Shown: piece after piece, positions 25,907 to 35,002 of the stretch
Position numbering within the stretch: position 1 is the first letter of the stretch
Layout of the letters: every line of letters starts with the position of its first letter
DNA from: Sphingomonas faeni
Lineage (GTDB): Bacteria; Pseudomonadota; Alphaproteobacteria; Sphingomonadales; Sphingomonadaceae
Length of the DNA: 64,000 bases
Reading direction: 5' to 3'
Assembly (NCBI RefSeq): GCF_024273235.1
Contig: NZ_JANBVH010000004.1
Span: 62,001-126,000 of the forward strand
Position numbers and translations under genes: made by a program
The notes under the pieces: generated by a model
The model's input: the letters and a program-made list of their open reading frames with translations, nothing else
Told to the model about the DNA's origin: nothing
Databases searched by the model: none

Positions 25907-28327
25907 TTGGCCGATACGAACACTGCAGCGATCGCGCCGACCATGATGCCAGCCGCGATGCCGACGCGACGCGACCTTTTCGGTCTGCTCGGCTCGGCCT
26001 CGATCGTGGGGCTCGTCCCCGGTGTCGCGCAGGCCGCGGCGGCGACCCCGATCTACCGCGACGCACGCGCGCCGGTCGACCTCCGGGTCCGCGACCTGAT
26101 GGCGCGGATGACGCTGGAGGAAAAAGTTGGCCAGACCATTTCGCTGTGGGCGACCAAGGCGGACGTGATGACTCCGGGCGGGCTCGATTTCGATCCGGCG
26201 CGGGCGACCGCGGCGTATCCTGCGGGCTTCGGGCAGGTCACGCGACCATCCGACAAGCGCGGCGGTCCCTCGATCGCGGCCGTCGCCGGCGGCACCGGGG
26301 CGGCGTGGCGCGGAACGGCCTCGACGATCGCGTTCGTCAACGCGGTCCAGCGCTGGGCACGCGGTACGCGGCTCGGCATCCCGGTGATCTTCCACGAGGA
26401 ATCGCTGCACGGCTATATGGCGCCCGACGCGACGATGTTCCCGCAGGCGATCGGCATGGCCGGCGCGTTCGACCGCGACCTGATGCGCCGCGCGCAGGTG
26501 ATCATCGGTCGCGAGGTGCGCGCGCACGGCAGCCACCTCTCGCTGTCGCCGGTCGTCGATATCGCGCGCGATCCGCGCTGGGGCCGGATCGAGGAGACGT
26601 TCGGCGAGGACCCGTATCTGTGCGGCGAGATGGGCGTCGCCGCGGTCGAGGGGCTGCAGGGCGACAGCACGACGCTCGCACCCGGCAAGGTCTTCGCGAC
26701 GCTGAAGCACATGACCGGCCACGGCCAGCCCCAGGCGGGCAACAATATCGGCCCCGCACCGATCGGCGAGCGCGAACTGCGCGAGAGCTTCTTCCCGCCG
26801 TTCCGCGCGGTCGTGACACGGACCGGGATCGGCGCTGTGATGCCGTCCTATAACGAGATGGACGGCGTGCCGAGCCATGCGAACCGCTGGCTGCTCGGCG
26901 ACGTGCTGCGCGGCGAATGGGGATTTTCGGGTGCGATCGTCAGCGATTACGGCGCGATCGAGGAACTCGACACGATCCACCACATCGCGCGCGACCTGAA
27001 CGGGGCGGCGAAACTGGCGCTGGAGGCGGGCGTGGACAGCGCGCTGCCGGACGGGATCGCGTTCCGGACATTGCCCGCACAGGTCCGCGCGGGAACCGTG
27101 CCGATCGCGGCGGTCGACGCGGCGTGCGCGCGGATACTCGCGCTGAAGTTCCGCGCCGGGCTGTTCGAGGAGCCGACGGTCGATGCCCGCGCCGCCGCGC
27201 GCCTGACCGGCAATGCCGAAGCGCGCGGCGTCGCGCTGGAGGCCGCGCGCAAATCGATGTGCCTGCTGACCAACGACGGCACGCTGCCGCTCGCGCCCAA
27301 GGGCCGGATCGCGGTGATTGGCCCGAACGCGGCGATCGCCCGGCTCGGCGGCTATTCCGCGCCGCCACGCCAGACGGTATCGCTGCTCGACGGCGTGCGC
27401 GCGCTGGTCGGCGGCGCGGCGACGGTCCTCCATGCGCAGGGCGTTTTCATCACCCAGAGCGAGGACCGGTCGCAGGACGAGGTGCTGCTCGCCGATCCCG
27501 CCAGGAACCGCGCGTTGATCGCCGAGGCGATCGAGGTCGCACGCGGCGCCGATACGATCATCCTTGCGATCGGTGATACCGAGCAGACCAGCCGCGAGGG
27601 CTTCTCGGCGAACCACCTCGGTGATCGCACCACGCTCGACCTGCTCGGCGAGCAGAACGCGCTGTTCGAGGCGCTGCATGCGCTCGGCAAGCCGATCGTG
27701 ATCGCCGCGATCAACGGCCGTCCGCCGAGCTGGCCCAGCGTGATCGCGAAGGCGAACGCGGTCCTCGAATGCTGGTATCCGGGGCAGGAGGGCGGCACCG
27801 CGATGGCCGAGGCGCTGTTCGGGCGGATCAATCCCGGCGCCAAGCTGCCCGTCACCGTGGTGCGCGAAGTCGGCCAGGTGCCGTTCTACTATAACCGCAA
27901 GCCGTCGACGCAGCGCGGCTACCTGTTCGCGGAGACGGCGCCGTTGTTCCCGTTCGGGCACGGGCTCAGCTACACGCGCTTCGAGGTCAGCGCACCGCGG
28001 CTGTCGGCGGCGAAGATCGGCATCGCCGGCAGCGTCGGGGTCGAGGTCGACGTCGCCAATATCGGGCAACGCGCCGGCGACGAGGTCGTGCAGGTGTATG
28101 TCCGCGACCAGGTATCGTCGGTCGCGCGCCCGGTGATGGAATTGAAGGGGTTCGAACGCGTGACGCTGGCGCCCGGCGAGCGGCGGACTTTGCGCTTCAC
28201 GCTCGGGCCGGACGCGTTCGCACTCTGGGACGTCGACATGCGCGAGGTCGTCGAGCCGGGGCTGTTCACGATCATGGCCGGGCCGAGTTCGGCGCAGGTG
28301 AAGACCGCGATCCTCGAAATCGCCTGA
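25907..28327 (+). CDS. GH3 beta-glycosidase (beta-xylosidase/beta-glucosidase)
   Basis: An 806-residue enzyme releasing terminal sugars, probably xylose, from short xylan oligomers. It has a twin-arginine-like N-terminus (PTRRDLFGLLG, residues 19-29), a GH3 N-terminal barrel with RMTLEEKVGQ, KHMTGHGQP and nucleophile D347 in AIVSDYGAI, a GH3 C-terminal domain (residues ~450-690) and a fibronectin-III-like domain at the end (DEVVQVYVRDQ to LGPDAFALWD). Translation probably starts at TTG 25907, which follows AGGAG by six bases. The next ATG (25943) lacks a good site but would keep the twin arginines. It is divergent from GH67. Confidence 0.92.
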   Translation: MADTNTAAIAPTMMPAAMPTRRDLFGLLGSASIVGLVPGVAQAAAATPIYRDARAPVDLRVRDLMARMTLEEKVGQTISLWATKADVMTPGGLDFDPARATAAYPAGFGQVTRPSDKRGGPSIAAVAGGTGAAWRGTASTIAFVNAVQRWARGTRLGIPVIFHEESLHGYMAPDATMFPQAIGMAGAFDRDLMRRAQVIIGREVRAHGSHLSLSPVVDIARDPRWGRIEETFGEDPYLCGEMGVAAVEGLQGDSTTLAPGKVFATLKHMTGHGQPQAGNNIGPAPIGERELRESFFPPFRAVVTRTGIGAVMPSYNEMDGVPSHANRWLLGDVLRGEWGFSGAIVSDYGAIEELDTIHHIARDLNGAAKLALEAGVDSALPDGIAFRTLPAQVRAGTVPIAAVDAACARILALKFRAGLFEEPTVDARAAARLTGNAEARGVALEAARKSMCLLTNDGTLPLAPKGRIAVIGPNAAIARLGGYSAPPRQTVSLLDGVRALVGGAATVLHAQGVFITQSEDRSQDEVLLADPARNRALIAEAIEVARGADTIILAIGDTEQTSREGFSANHLGDRTTLDLLGEQNALFEALHALGKPIVIAAINGRPPSWPSVIAKANAVLECWYPGQEGGTAMAEALFGRINPGAKLPVTVVREVGQVPFYYNRKPSTQRGYLFAETAPLFPFGHGLSYTRFEVSAPRLSAAKIGIAGSVGVEVDVANIGQRAGDEVVQVYVRDQVSSVARPVMELKGFERVTLAPGERRTLRFTLGPDAFALWDVDMREVVEPGLFTIMAGPSSAQVKTAILEIA

Positions 28328-28384
28328 AGGCCAAATCGCCTGAACCATCGCCAAGCGGGTCCCGACAGCGCTACACTCGCCGTC

Positions 28385-29176
28385 ATGACGATCAGAATCG
28401 GTATTGGCGGCTGGACCTACGAGCCGTGGCGCGGGACCTTCTACCCGGAGAAATGGCCGCAGAAGCGCGAGCTGGACTATGCCGCCGAACGCGTCACCGC
28501 GATCGAGATCAACGGCACCTATTACGGCAGCCAGAAGCCCGCGACCTTCGCGTCCTGGGCCAAGGCAGTGCCCGACGGCTTCGTCTTCGCGCTGAAGGCC
28601 TCGCGCTATTGCACCAACCGCAAGGTGCTGGCCGACGCCGGCGAATCGATCGCCAAGTTCACCGGGCAGGGCATCGTCGAACTGGGCGACCGGCTCGGAC
28701 CGATCCTGTGGCAGTTCATGGCAACCAAGAAATTCGACGCCGACGACTTCGCCGCGTTCCTGAAACTGCTGCCCGCCAGGCAGGACGGACTCGTTCTGCG
28801 CCACGCGATCCAGGTCCGGCACGAAAGTTTCGCGGTGCCGGAATTCGTCGCGATGTGCCGCGATGCGGGCGTCGCGATCGTGTTCGCGCAGTCCGCCGAA
28901 TACCCCGCGATCGCCGATGTCACCGGCGATTTCGTCTATGCCCGGCTCGAGGATGCCGAGGAGCGTTTCGTCGCCGGCTACGCCCCGACCGCGCTCGACG
29001 ACTGGGCCGCCAAGGCAAAGACCTGGGCCGCTGGCGGTCGACCGGAAGGCCTGCCCTATGTCGATGACACCGCCCCGGCGAAGACCCCCCGCGAGACGTT
29101 CGTCTTCTTCATCAACGGCGCCAAGGTCCGCGCCCCCCACGCGGCAATGGCGCTGATCGAGCGCGTTTCCGCCTGA
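28385..29176 (+). CDS. DUF72 family protein
   Basis: A 263-residue protein of the DUF72 family (YecE-like, TIM-barrel fold related to xylose isomerase-type barrels). The signature start IGIGGWTYEPWRGTFYPE is intact, followed by YAAERVTAIEINGTYYG and the Arg/His-rich LRHAIQVRHESF. The biochemical role of this widespread family is not settled. It is complete. It lies 57 bases after the GH3 gene and could be its distal transcript partner, but family members turn up next to many kinds of genes. Confidence 0.88.
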   Translation: MTIRIGIGGWTYEPWRGTFYPEKWPQKRELDYAAERVTAIEINGTYYGSQKPATFASWAKAVPDGFVFALKASRYCTNRKVLADAGESIAKFTGQGIVELGDRLGPILWQFMATKKFDADDFAAFLKLLPARQDGLVLRHAIQVRHESFAVPEFVAMCRDAGVAIVFAQSAEYPAIADVTGDFVYARLEDAEERFVAGYAPTALDDWAAKAKTWAAGGRPEGLPYVDDTAPAKTPRETFVFFINGAKVRAPHAAMALIERVSA

Positions 29177-29264
29177 GGGAGGATCCGTATGCTTACGCCC
29201 ATCTTCAGTCGCAGCGGGACTCATGGCGCTTGCTCAAGAGCGGTCGCTCGTTCAGCTTCCTTGT

Positions 29265-29552
29265 ATGACGGATCGATCCCATCCTCTGACGACGATCGTC
29301 GTCCTTGCTATTATAATGACTTCAGCGACGAACGGCTGCGCTGCGTCACGAAGCGCATTCACTCCGTCCGCCTTCGAAGCGGCGAAAGCGGCATGTGGCG
29401 CAGCAGATGCATACATTTCAAAATCGGACCCGAAGGCCGTTGGATTTCGAGGGTATTCACCAGCCCACGCAGAACAAGCTCAGTGCCTAGTGGAGCGCCT
29501 AAAGGGTACGGAAGCGAGAATGATCGGTTTCATTAGCGAACCGCCGAGCTAA
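29265..29552 (+). CDS. Small exported or lipoprotein-like hypothetical protein
   Basis: I do not recognise this 95-residue protein. It begins with a hydrophobic export signal (LTTIVVLAIIMTSATNGCAAS) with a Cys placed like a weak lipobox, then a short mature part with two further Cys (AKAACGAADAY, QAQCLVER). No clear ribosome site precedes ATG 29265. An in-frame ATG at 29223 is possible but would put extra charged residues before the signal. Base composition is lower in G+C than its neighbours, suggesting acquired DNA. The coherent signal peptide is the main reason for calling it. Confidence 0.45.
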   Translation: MTDRSHPLTTIVVLAIIMTSATNGCAASRSAFTPSAFEAAKAACGAADAYISKSDPKAVGFRGYSPAHAEQAQCLVERLKGTEARMIGFISEPPS

Positions 29553-29684
29553 CGGGCCGATGTCGCCGACATCCGAATGCCCGAGTTAAAAATCGGAGCC
29601 CTCAAAAGCAGCCATTCGTTCAGAGCGATCTTTTCCATCAGAAATGGCGTGAAGCGGTCAAGCACCTGATTCCAATGTGGCCGT

Positions 29685-29921
29685 TCAGCGTGACCTTCGA
29701 TCGCGCGCAAGAATGAAGACAATAATGACCGGTGGCACGAGCGTAAGTGCTGAAAGTACCCAGATTGAAGTACAATGCGCCATCGAGTCAGAAGGTGCGC
29801 ATCGAGGTGCGATGGAACCTGTATATGCCCAGCCGCCTACATGGATGAGCAAACTTACCAAGGTTCCGGCCACGGCCCAGACCAGACTGGTCCTATCAAG
29901 GAAGTGAGGGCGTTGGCTCAT
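29685..29921 (-). CDS. Small two-helix membrane protein, hypothetical
   Basis: A 78-residue protein with two membrane segments (TSLVWAVAGTLVSLLIHVGGW and SIWVLSALTLVPPVIIVFIL), a short external loop with two Cys, and a basic tail ARDRRSR that would stay inside. There is no recognised family and no strong ribosome site. It lies in the same lower-GC patch as the preceding orphan but on the other strand. Confidence 0.5.
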   Translation of the reverse strand: MSQRPHFLDRTSLVWAVAGTLVSLLIHVGGWAYTGSIAPRCAPSDSMAHCTSIWVLSALTLVPPVIIVFILARDRRSR

Positions 29922-30074
29922 TGGAAAGCAATGCTACACCCAACGTTCGCTTTGACCAATGATGCAAAAATCACAAGTTTTGCATCAGCTAAGAACGGCT
30001 GAAAACGCCACCTGATTTTGATGCGTAAATCTAATGCGTCGAAACTACATTGGGACGGCAGAAACGCCCGAGCT

Positions 30075-31724
30075 TCAAACGCCGCCGATGTCGGACGTCT
30101 CTGGTACGGCAACCTCGGGGACCGGCGTCGGGATCACCACCGGCGCCGGCTGCGGCTGGCTGGCCTGGCCGATCAGCGCGGTGTTCTCGATCACGTCGAG
30201 CGCCTGGCGTGCGGTGACATAGCGCCGCGCGGCGTCCATCCAGTTGCTGGCCTGCGCCGCACCCGGCAAGCGCGCGACCTCGGCCCGTGCCGCCTCGACC
30301 TGGCCCGCTTCGAGCAACCGGCGCACGCGCGCGAGGCGGTCGGCGGGCATCGGCGACGGCGTACCGGCCTTGCGCAGCACCACCAGCGAATCGATCTGGT
30401 GCTGGATCGTGTCGAGCCAGCCTTCGCCGGTCGAGGTCGTGATATCGGGCGCGATCGTGTCGAGGCCCTGGCGCAGGTCCTCCAGCGTCACCGGCTGGCG
30501 CGCGGCCTGGATCAGCAGCATCGTCGCGCGCGGCTGGGCCTGGCCGAAGCGCAGCCGCAACTGCTCCTCGAGATAGCCGAGCCCGACCCCGCGATCGAGC
30601 GCACGGCGTGCCGCGAACGCGACCATCAGCCCTTCCGCACGCGTCGCCTGTCCGCCGGCCGCATTCGCATCCGTCGTGATCGCCGCGGTGCGCGCCTCGA
30701 GCGCGGCCAGTTGCGCCGCCAGCGTCGCCTCGCGCGTCGCCAGCACCGCGGTATCGACCGGCGCGGCCGCCTGCGGCTCGCCGTCGGGGCCCAGCGGCTG
30801 CGACGGGATATAGCCGGTCGCGGACGACGACGCCTTTTGCTGCGCCGTCGTCGCGGCGGCGGTCGAACGGGTGAAACCGAACCACGGCACGGTCTTGGCC
30901 GCATACGCCATCAGCGCGAGGCCGGCGATGAAGGCAAGGCCCACCAGCGCAAGGATGACACCCATTCTGGGTCCGCGTGCCCGTGGGCGATCGGTCGGCA
31001 CGTAGTCGCTCATGGCGTGCTTATCCCCGCCGCGCGCGCGCTGGTCAATCGCGCGTGTGTTCGCGGACGCAGCGGCCATCGCGACGATCGCCGAATCGCT
31101 CGGTTCCGGGGCGATCGCGACGTCGCCCCAGCCCGTCCCGGCCGCGTCGCCGACCGCCCGGCTGATCGCGACCAGCGCGATGCGCGAGCGATCCGCGTCC
31201 GCCCCATCGACCAGCTCGGCCAGTCGCGTGGCGGCGCGCGCGGAATGCACCAGGACCAACGCATCCTCGAACGACCGCACGACGTCCGCCGGCACCGGTA
31301 CGGCCTCGCTCGCATAGACGGTGACCGCCTCGACGCCGTCCTCGGTCGGCGCCCGCTCGCGTCCGGCGAGATGCAGCAACCGCGCGAACCCCCGGTCCCG
31401 CGCCTTGGCCACCGCCGCGCGTGCATCCTCGCCGCCCGTCACCGCGACCGCGAACCCGGCCCCGCTCGCCGCCGCCGCCGTCGCCGGGCCGACCGCGACG
31501 ACCGGCAACCGCTTGAACAGGTCCAGTCCGGTGCCACCATGCCGCACCGCGTTCGCGCTCGTCAGCAGCAGGCCGTCGAACCCGGTCGGATTGGGCGGCG
31601 TCCAATAGACCGGCACCACTGCGAACAGCGGAACCTGCCGCGCTTCCAGCCCGTGGGTGCGCAGCGCCGTCGCGGTGCGCGTGTTGCCGGGCTCCGGCCG
31701 CAGCACCACGACCATGCGGGTCAT
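30075..31724 (-). CDS. hemD: Uroporphyrinogen-III synthase fused to a mitofilin/HemX-like membrane domain
   Basis: A 549-residue two-part protein. Residues ~1-225 are uroporphyrinogen-III synthase (haem pathway, cyclises hydroxymethylbilane): [50 protein letters not shown] charged linker leads to one membrane helix (residues ~255-277) and a periplasmic helical region (~320-530) like alphaproteobacterial mitofilin/COG4223 proteins. The frame is unbroken. An internal ATG at 31013 (residue 238, MSDYVP) could start the second part separately. It follows hemC by 7 bases in an operon. Confidence 0.85.
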   Translation of the reverse strand: MTRMVVVLRPEPGNTRTATALRTHGLEARQVPLFAVVPVYWTPPNPTGFDGLLLTSANAVRHGGTGLDLFKRLPVVAVGPATAAAASGAGFAVAVTGGEDARAAVAKARDRGFARLLHLAGRERAPTEDGVEAVTVYASEAVPVPADVVRSFEDALVLVHSARAATRLAELVDGADADRSRIALVAISRAVGDAAGTGWGDVAIAPEPSDSAIVAMAAASANTRAIDQRARGGDKHAMSDYVPTDRPRARGPRMGVILALVGLAFIAGLALMAYAAKTVPWFGFTRSTAAATTAQQKASSSATGYIPSQPLGPDGEPQAAAPVDTAVLATREATLAAQLAALEARTAAITTDANAAGGQATRAEGLMVAFAARRALDRGVGLGYLEEQLRLRFGQAQPRATMLLIQAARQPVTLEDLRQGLDTIAPDITTSTGEGWLDTIQHQIDSLVVLRKAGTPSPMPADRLARVRRLLEAGQVEAARAEVARLPGAAQASNWMDAARRYVTARQALDVIENTALIGQASQPQPAPVVIPTPVPEVAVPETSDIGGV

Positions 31725-31731
31725 CGGAGCA

Positions 31732-32637
31732 TCATGCGGCGAACAGTCGCCGGACGCTGGCCGGCGCGCGCGCGAGCAGATCCTCCGCGAGCGCTGTCCC
31801 GAGATCGTCGTCGATCGTCCCCTCGATCGATCCCGCGACGTCGCAGGACCCGTCCTCGGCGATCAGCTCGGCGCGCAACGTCAGCGTCTCGCCCGCCAGC
31901 GACGCGAGCGCCGCGACCGGCGAATGGCAATCCGCCCCGAGCCGCGCGAGCAGCGCGCGCTCGGTCAGCACGCACGCACTCGTATCATGGTGGTCGATCG
32001 CCGCGACGATCTCGCCCGCCGGGCTCCCGGCGAGCACTTCGACGCCGACCGCACCTTGGGCAGGTGCCGGCAGCATCACATCGGTCGGAATCGCATGGCC
32101 GTCGTCGCGCCCGAGCCGGTCGAGCCCCGCCGCTGCCAGCAGCGTCGCATCCATCTCGCCGCTCGCGACCCGGCCGAGCCGCGTATCGACATTGCCGCGG
32201 ATCAGCACGATCTCCAGGTCGGGGCGCAGCCGCAGCATCTGCGCGCGCCGCCGCGGCGAACTCGTCCCCACCACCGCACCCTGGCGCAGATCGGCGAGCG
32301 TCTCCGCGCCGATCAGCCGGTCGCGCACGTCGGCACGCGGCAGCATCGCCGCGATCTTCAGCGTGCTGGGTCGGATCGTCTCGACATCCTTCATCGAATG
32401 CACCGCGCAATCGATGTCGCCGTCGTGCAGCGCGCGATCGAGTTCCTTGGTCCACAGCGCCTTGCCGCCGATCTCGGCCAGCGCGCGATCCTGCACGCGG
32501 TCGCCGGTGGTGCGGATCACGACGATCTCGATCCGCTCGGGCGACCAGCCATGCGCCGCGCACAGTGCATCGCGCACCATGCCCGCCTGGGTGAGCGCCA
32601 GCGGCGAACCGCGCGTACCGAGCCGAAAACGAGTCAT
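31732..32637 (-). CDS. hemC: Porphobilinogen deaminase (hydroxymethylbilane synthase)
   Basis: A 301-residue cytosolic enzyme joining four porphobilinogens into hydroxymethylbilane. Hallmarks are [27 protein letters not shown], the aspartate motif [23 protein letters not shown] and the dipyrromethane cofactor Cys in [15 protein letters not shown] 32637 is chosen because the conserved sequence begins there. An ATG four codons earlier is possible. It is the first gene of hemC-hemD and is divergent from tsaD across ~60 bases. Confidence 0.95.
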   Translation of the reverse strand: MTRFRLGTRGSPLALTQAGMVRDALCAAHGWSPERIEIVVIRTTGDRVQDRALAEIGGKALWTKELDRALHDGDIDCAVHSMKDVETIRPSTLKIAAMLPRADVRDRLIGAETLADLRQGAVVGTSSPRRRAQMLRLRPDLEIVLIRGNVDTRLGRVASGEMDATLLAAAGLDRLGRDDGHAIPTDVMLPAPAQGAVGVEVLAGSPAGEIVAAIDHHDTSACVLTERALLARLGADCHSPVAALASLAGETLTLRAELIAEDGSCDVAGSIEGTIDDDLGTALAEDLLARAPASVRRLFAA

Positions 32638-32701
32638 CCTGCGCGCCATGCAGAAAGGGCGGGGCTTCGACAAGCTTCGCGCACCCCTATACAGGTGTAT
32701 G

Positions 32702-33820
32702 ATGATCATCCTCGGTATCGAATCCTCCTGCGACGAAACCGCCGCCGCGCTCGTCACCGGCGACCGCCAAGTCCTCGCGCACCGCCTGCTCGGGCAGGAA
32801 GCCGCGCATGCGCCGTTCGGCGGCGTCGTCCCCGAAATCGCCGCGCGCGCGCATGTCGAGGCGCTCGAGCCGCTGATCGTCGCGGCCCTCGCCGACGCGA
32901 AACTGACGCTCGCCGATGTCGATGCGATCGCCGCGACCGCGGGCCCGGGCCTGATCGGCGGCGTCATGGTGGGGCTTGTCACCGGCAAGGCGCTCGCCCA
33001 CGCCGCGGGGAAACCGTTGATTGCGGTCAACCATCTCGAAGGCCACGCGCTCTCGCCGCGGCTGTCCGATCCCGACTTGGAATTTCCGTATCTGCTGTTG
33101 CTCGTCTCTGGCGGGCATTGCCAGTTGCTGCTGGTCGAGGGCGTCGGCGCGTATCGCCGTCTCGCCACGACGATCGACGACGCGGCAGGCGAAGCCTTCG
33201 ACAAGACCGCCAAGCTGCTCGGCCTGGGCTTCCCCGGTGGCCCCGCGGTCGAACGCGCCGCCGCGCTCGGCAACCCGAAGGCGGTCCCCTTGCCGCGCCC
33301 GCTGAAAGGCTCGGTCGAACCGCATTTCTCGTTCGCCGGCCTGAAGAGCGCGGTCGCCCGCGTCGTCGGCCAATATTCGCCCGAGGACCTCGCCGCCTCG
33401 TTCCAGGCCGCGGTCGTCGACTGCCTGATCGACCGCACGACCAGGGCGCTGCAAAAATTACCGTTCGTGTCGAGCGAAGTCGAGACACCGCTCCCACGCG
33501 GCGACTTCTCGACTGCGCTCGAAGCGGACGGGGGTAGGGATGGCGCACACACCCGCCGCCCCACCGCGCTCGTCGTCGCCGGCGGAGTCGCTGCGAACAC
33601 CGCGGTCCGGGGCGCGTTGCAGAAACTCGCCAGCGACCACGGCCTCCGCTTCGTCGCGCCGCCCTTGTGGCTCTGCACCGACAACGCGGCGATGATCGGC
33701 TGGGCGGGCGCCGAGCGCTTCACCGCCGGCCTCACCGACCCGCTCGACGTCGCCGCGCGTCCACGTTGGCCGCTCGATCCGACCGCCGAAGCGGTGCGTG
33801 GCGCAGGAGTGAAGGCATGA
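32702..33820 (+). CDS. tsaD: tRNA threonylcarbamoyladenosine transferase subunit TsaD, with in-frame repeat insertion
   Basis: A 372-residue essential subunit making t6A37 in ANN-decoding tRNAs. It shows [14 protein letters not shown], metal-binding His pair HLEGH (H111, H115), [25 protein letters not shown] and [14 protein letters not shown]. It is about 30 residues longer than usual. The excess is one block (residues ~253-285, [17 protein letters not shown] onward) encoded by a palindromic repeat at 33458-33541 between two conserved helices. ATG 32702 is preferred, and an ATG just before it is equally in frame. The stop overlaps gpsA by four bases. Confidence 0.93.
   Translation: MIILGIESSCDETAAALVTGDRQVLAHRLLGQEAAHAPFGGVVPEIAARAHVEALEPLIVAALADAKLTLADVDAIAATAGPGLIGGVMVGLVTGKALAHAAGKPLIAVNHLEGHALSPRLSDPDLEFPYLLLLVSGGHCQLLLVEGVGAYRRLATTIDDAAGEAFDKTAKLLGLGFPGGPAVERAAALGNPKAVPLPRPLKGSVEPHFSFAGLKSAVARVVGQYSPEDLAASFQAAVVDCLIDRTTRALQKLPFVSSEVETPLPRGDFSTALEADGGRDGAHTRRPTALVVAGGVAANTAVRGALQKLASDHGLRFVAPPLWLCTDNAAMIGWAGAERFTAGLTDPLDVAARPRWPLDPTAEAVRGAGVKA
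33458..33541 (+). repeat. Palindromic dispersed repeat inserted in frame in tsaD (family G)
   Basis: The left arm begins CCGTTCGTGTCGAGCGAAGT and the right arm, read on the other strand, begins CCGTCCGCTTCGAGCGCAGT. About 21 of 25 bases pair. The same CCGTTCGTG...CGAACGG design recurs in the intergenic cluster at 45614-45750. It has no stop in the tsaD frame. Confidence 0.8.
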
Positions 33821-34794
33821 AAATTGGCGTCATCGGCGGCGGGGCCTGGGGCACCGCACTCGCACAGGTCGCCGCGCATGAAGGCCGCGACGTCATCCTC
33901 TGGGCGCGCGAAACCGCCGTGGTCGACTCGATCAACGCGCGCCACGAGAACGCGCTGTTCCTCGCCGGCGTCGCACTCTCCCCGACGATCCGCGCGACCG
34001 ACGACCTCGCCGCGCTCGCCGACATGGACGCGATCCTCGTCGTCGCCCCCGCGCAGCACGTCGGCAGCGTCCTCGCCGCCGCCCCGGTCGGCCGCATCCC
34101 GCTCGTCCTGTGCGCCAAGGGCATCGAGGCCGGCAGCAAGCGGCTCGTCGGCGAAGTCGCGCGCGCCGTCCACCCGGACGCGCCGATCGCCGTCCTCTCC
34201 GGACCCACGTTCGCGCACGAAGTCGCCGCCGGATTGCCCACCGCCGTCACGCTCGCCTGCGAGGATGCCGACCTCGGCGAGCGCCTCGCCGCGTGGTTGG
34301 CCGCGCGCCATTTCCGCACCTACGCCTCGACCGACGTCGCCGGCGCGGAGATCGGCGGCGCGGTGAAGAACGTCCTCGCAATCGGCTGCGGGGTCGTCGA
34401 GGGGGCAGGGCTAGGCCAGAACGCCCGCGCCGCCCTGATCGCAAGAGGGTTCGCCGAAATGACCCGCTTCGGCCTGGCCCGGGGCGCCCGCGCGGAAACG
34501 CTCGCCGGGCTTTCGGGGCTGGGCGACCTGGTCCTGACCTGCTCCTCGACCAGCTCCCGCAATTTCTCGCTCGGCGTCGGTTTGGGGAGAGGCGACTCCG
34601 CCGCAACGCTGCTCGCCGACCGCCACACCGTCGCAGAAGGTGCCTTCACCGCCCCCGTCCTCCGCGAAGCTGCGCGAGACGCCGGCGTCGACATGCCCAT
34701 CACCGAAGCCGTCTGCCGACTGTTGGAAGGTGCCCCGGTAAGCGACGTCATCGGCGATCTCCTAGCGCGGCCGCTAAAAGGCGAGGCAGGCTAA
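33817..34794 (+). CDS. gpsA: NAD(P)H-dependent glycerol-3-phosphate dehydrogenase
   Basis: A 325-residue enzyme reducing dihydroxyacetone phosphate to sn-glycerol-3-phosphate for phospholipid synthesis. The Rossmann motif [43 protein letters not shown] and the catalytic-domain block [12 protein letters not shown] with Lys, then [19 protein letters not shown], are all intact. The ATG lies within the tsaD stop (ATGA), so the two are translationally coupled. Two palindromic repeats follow the stop. Confidence 0.95.
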   Translation: MKIGVIGGGAWGTALAQVAAHEGRDVILWARETAVVDSINARHENALFLAGVALSPTIRATDDLAALADMDAILVVAPAQHVGSVLAAAPVGRIPLVLCAKGIEAGSKRLVGEVARAVHPDAPIAVLSGPTFAHEVAAGLPTAVTLACEDADLGERLAAWLAARHFRTYASTDVAGAEIGGAVKNVLAIGCGVVEGAGLGQNARAALIARGFAEMTRFGLARGARAETLAGLSGLGDLVLTCSSTSSRNFSLGVGLGRGDSAATLLADRHTVAEGAFTAPVLREAARDAGVDMPITEAVCRLLEGAPVSDVIGDLLARPLKGEAG

Positions 34795-34796
34795 GA

Positions 34797-34852
34797 CTGT
34801 TTCCCCGCGAAGGCGGGGACCCAGACTAGGCTCCCGCCTTCGCGGGAGAACA
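34797..34852. repeat. Dispersed palindromic repeat, family C, copy 1
   Basis: Short palindrome with arms TTCCCCGCGAAGGCGGG and CCCGCCTTCGCGGGAGAAC. Other copies lie at 42975-43055, 45131-45185 and 52921-52975. It stands directly after gpsA and could terminate its transcript. Confidence 0.85.
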
Positions 34853-34868
34853 AGGGCGAACTGACCTC

Positions 34869-34996
34869 TCGATCCTCCCCCGCCAGGGGGAGGTGGCACC
34901 GAAGGTGACGGAGGGGGAGGACACGGAACCTGCGTTTCCCTTTCCTCCCCCTCCGTCTGGCAAGCGCCAGCCACCTCCCCCTGGCGGGGGAGGATC
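34869..34996. repeat. Dispersed palindromic repeat, family B, copy 2
   Basis: Same outer arms (GATCCTCCCCCGCCAGGGGG and complement) as the copies at 19108 and 54775, with a divergent centre. It lies between the converging gpsA and AsmA-family genes. Confidence 0.9.
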
Positions 34997-35002
34997 AAGC
35001 GC

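Noticed and set aside
25889..29224. Open minus-strand frame of ~1111 codons antisense to GH3 and DUF72
   Set aside because: No motif and compositionally a shadow. Both plus-strand genes are clear family members.
33458..33541. Frameshift or pseudogene in tsaD
   Set aside because: The frame is continuous and all motifs on both sides of the insertion are intact.
32650..34311. Long upstream extension of hemC antisense to tsaD and gpsA
   Set aside because: hemC homology begins at 32637, and the extension has antisense composition.
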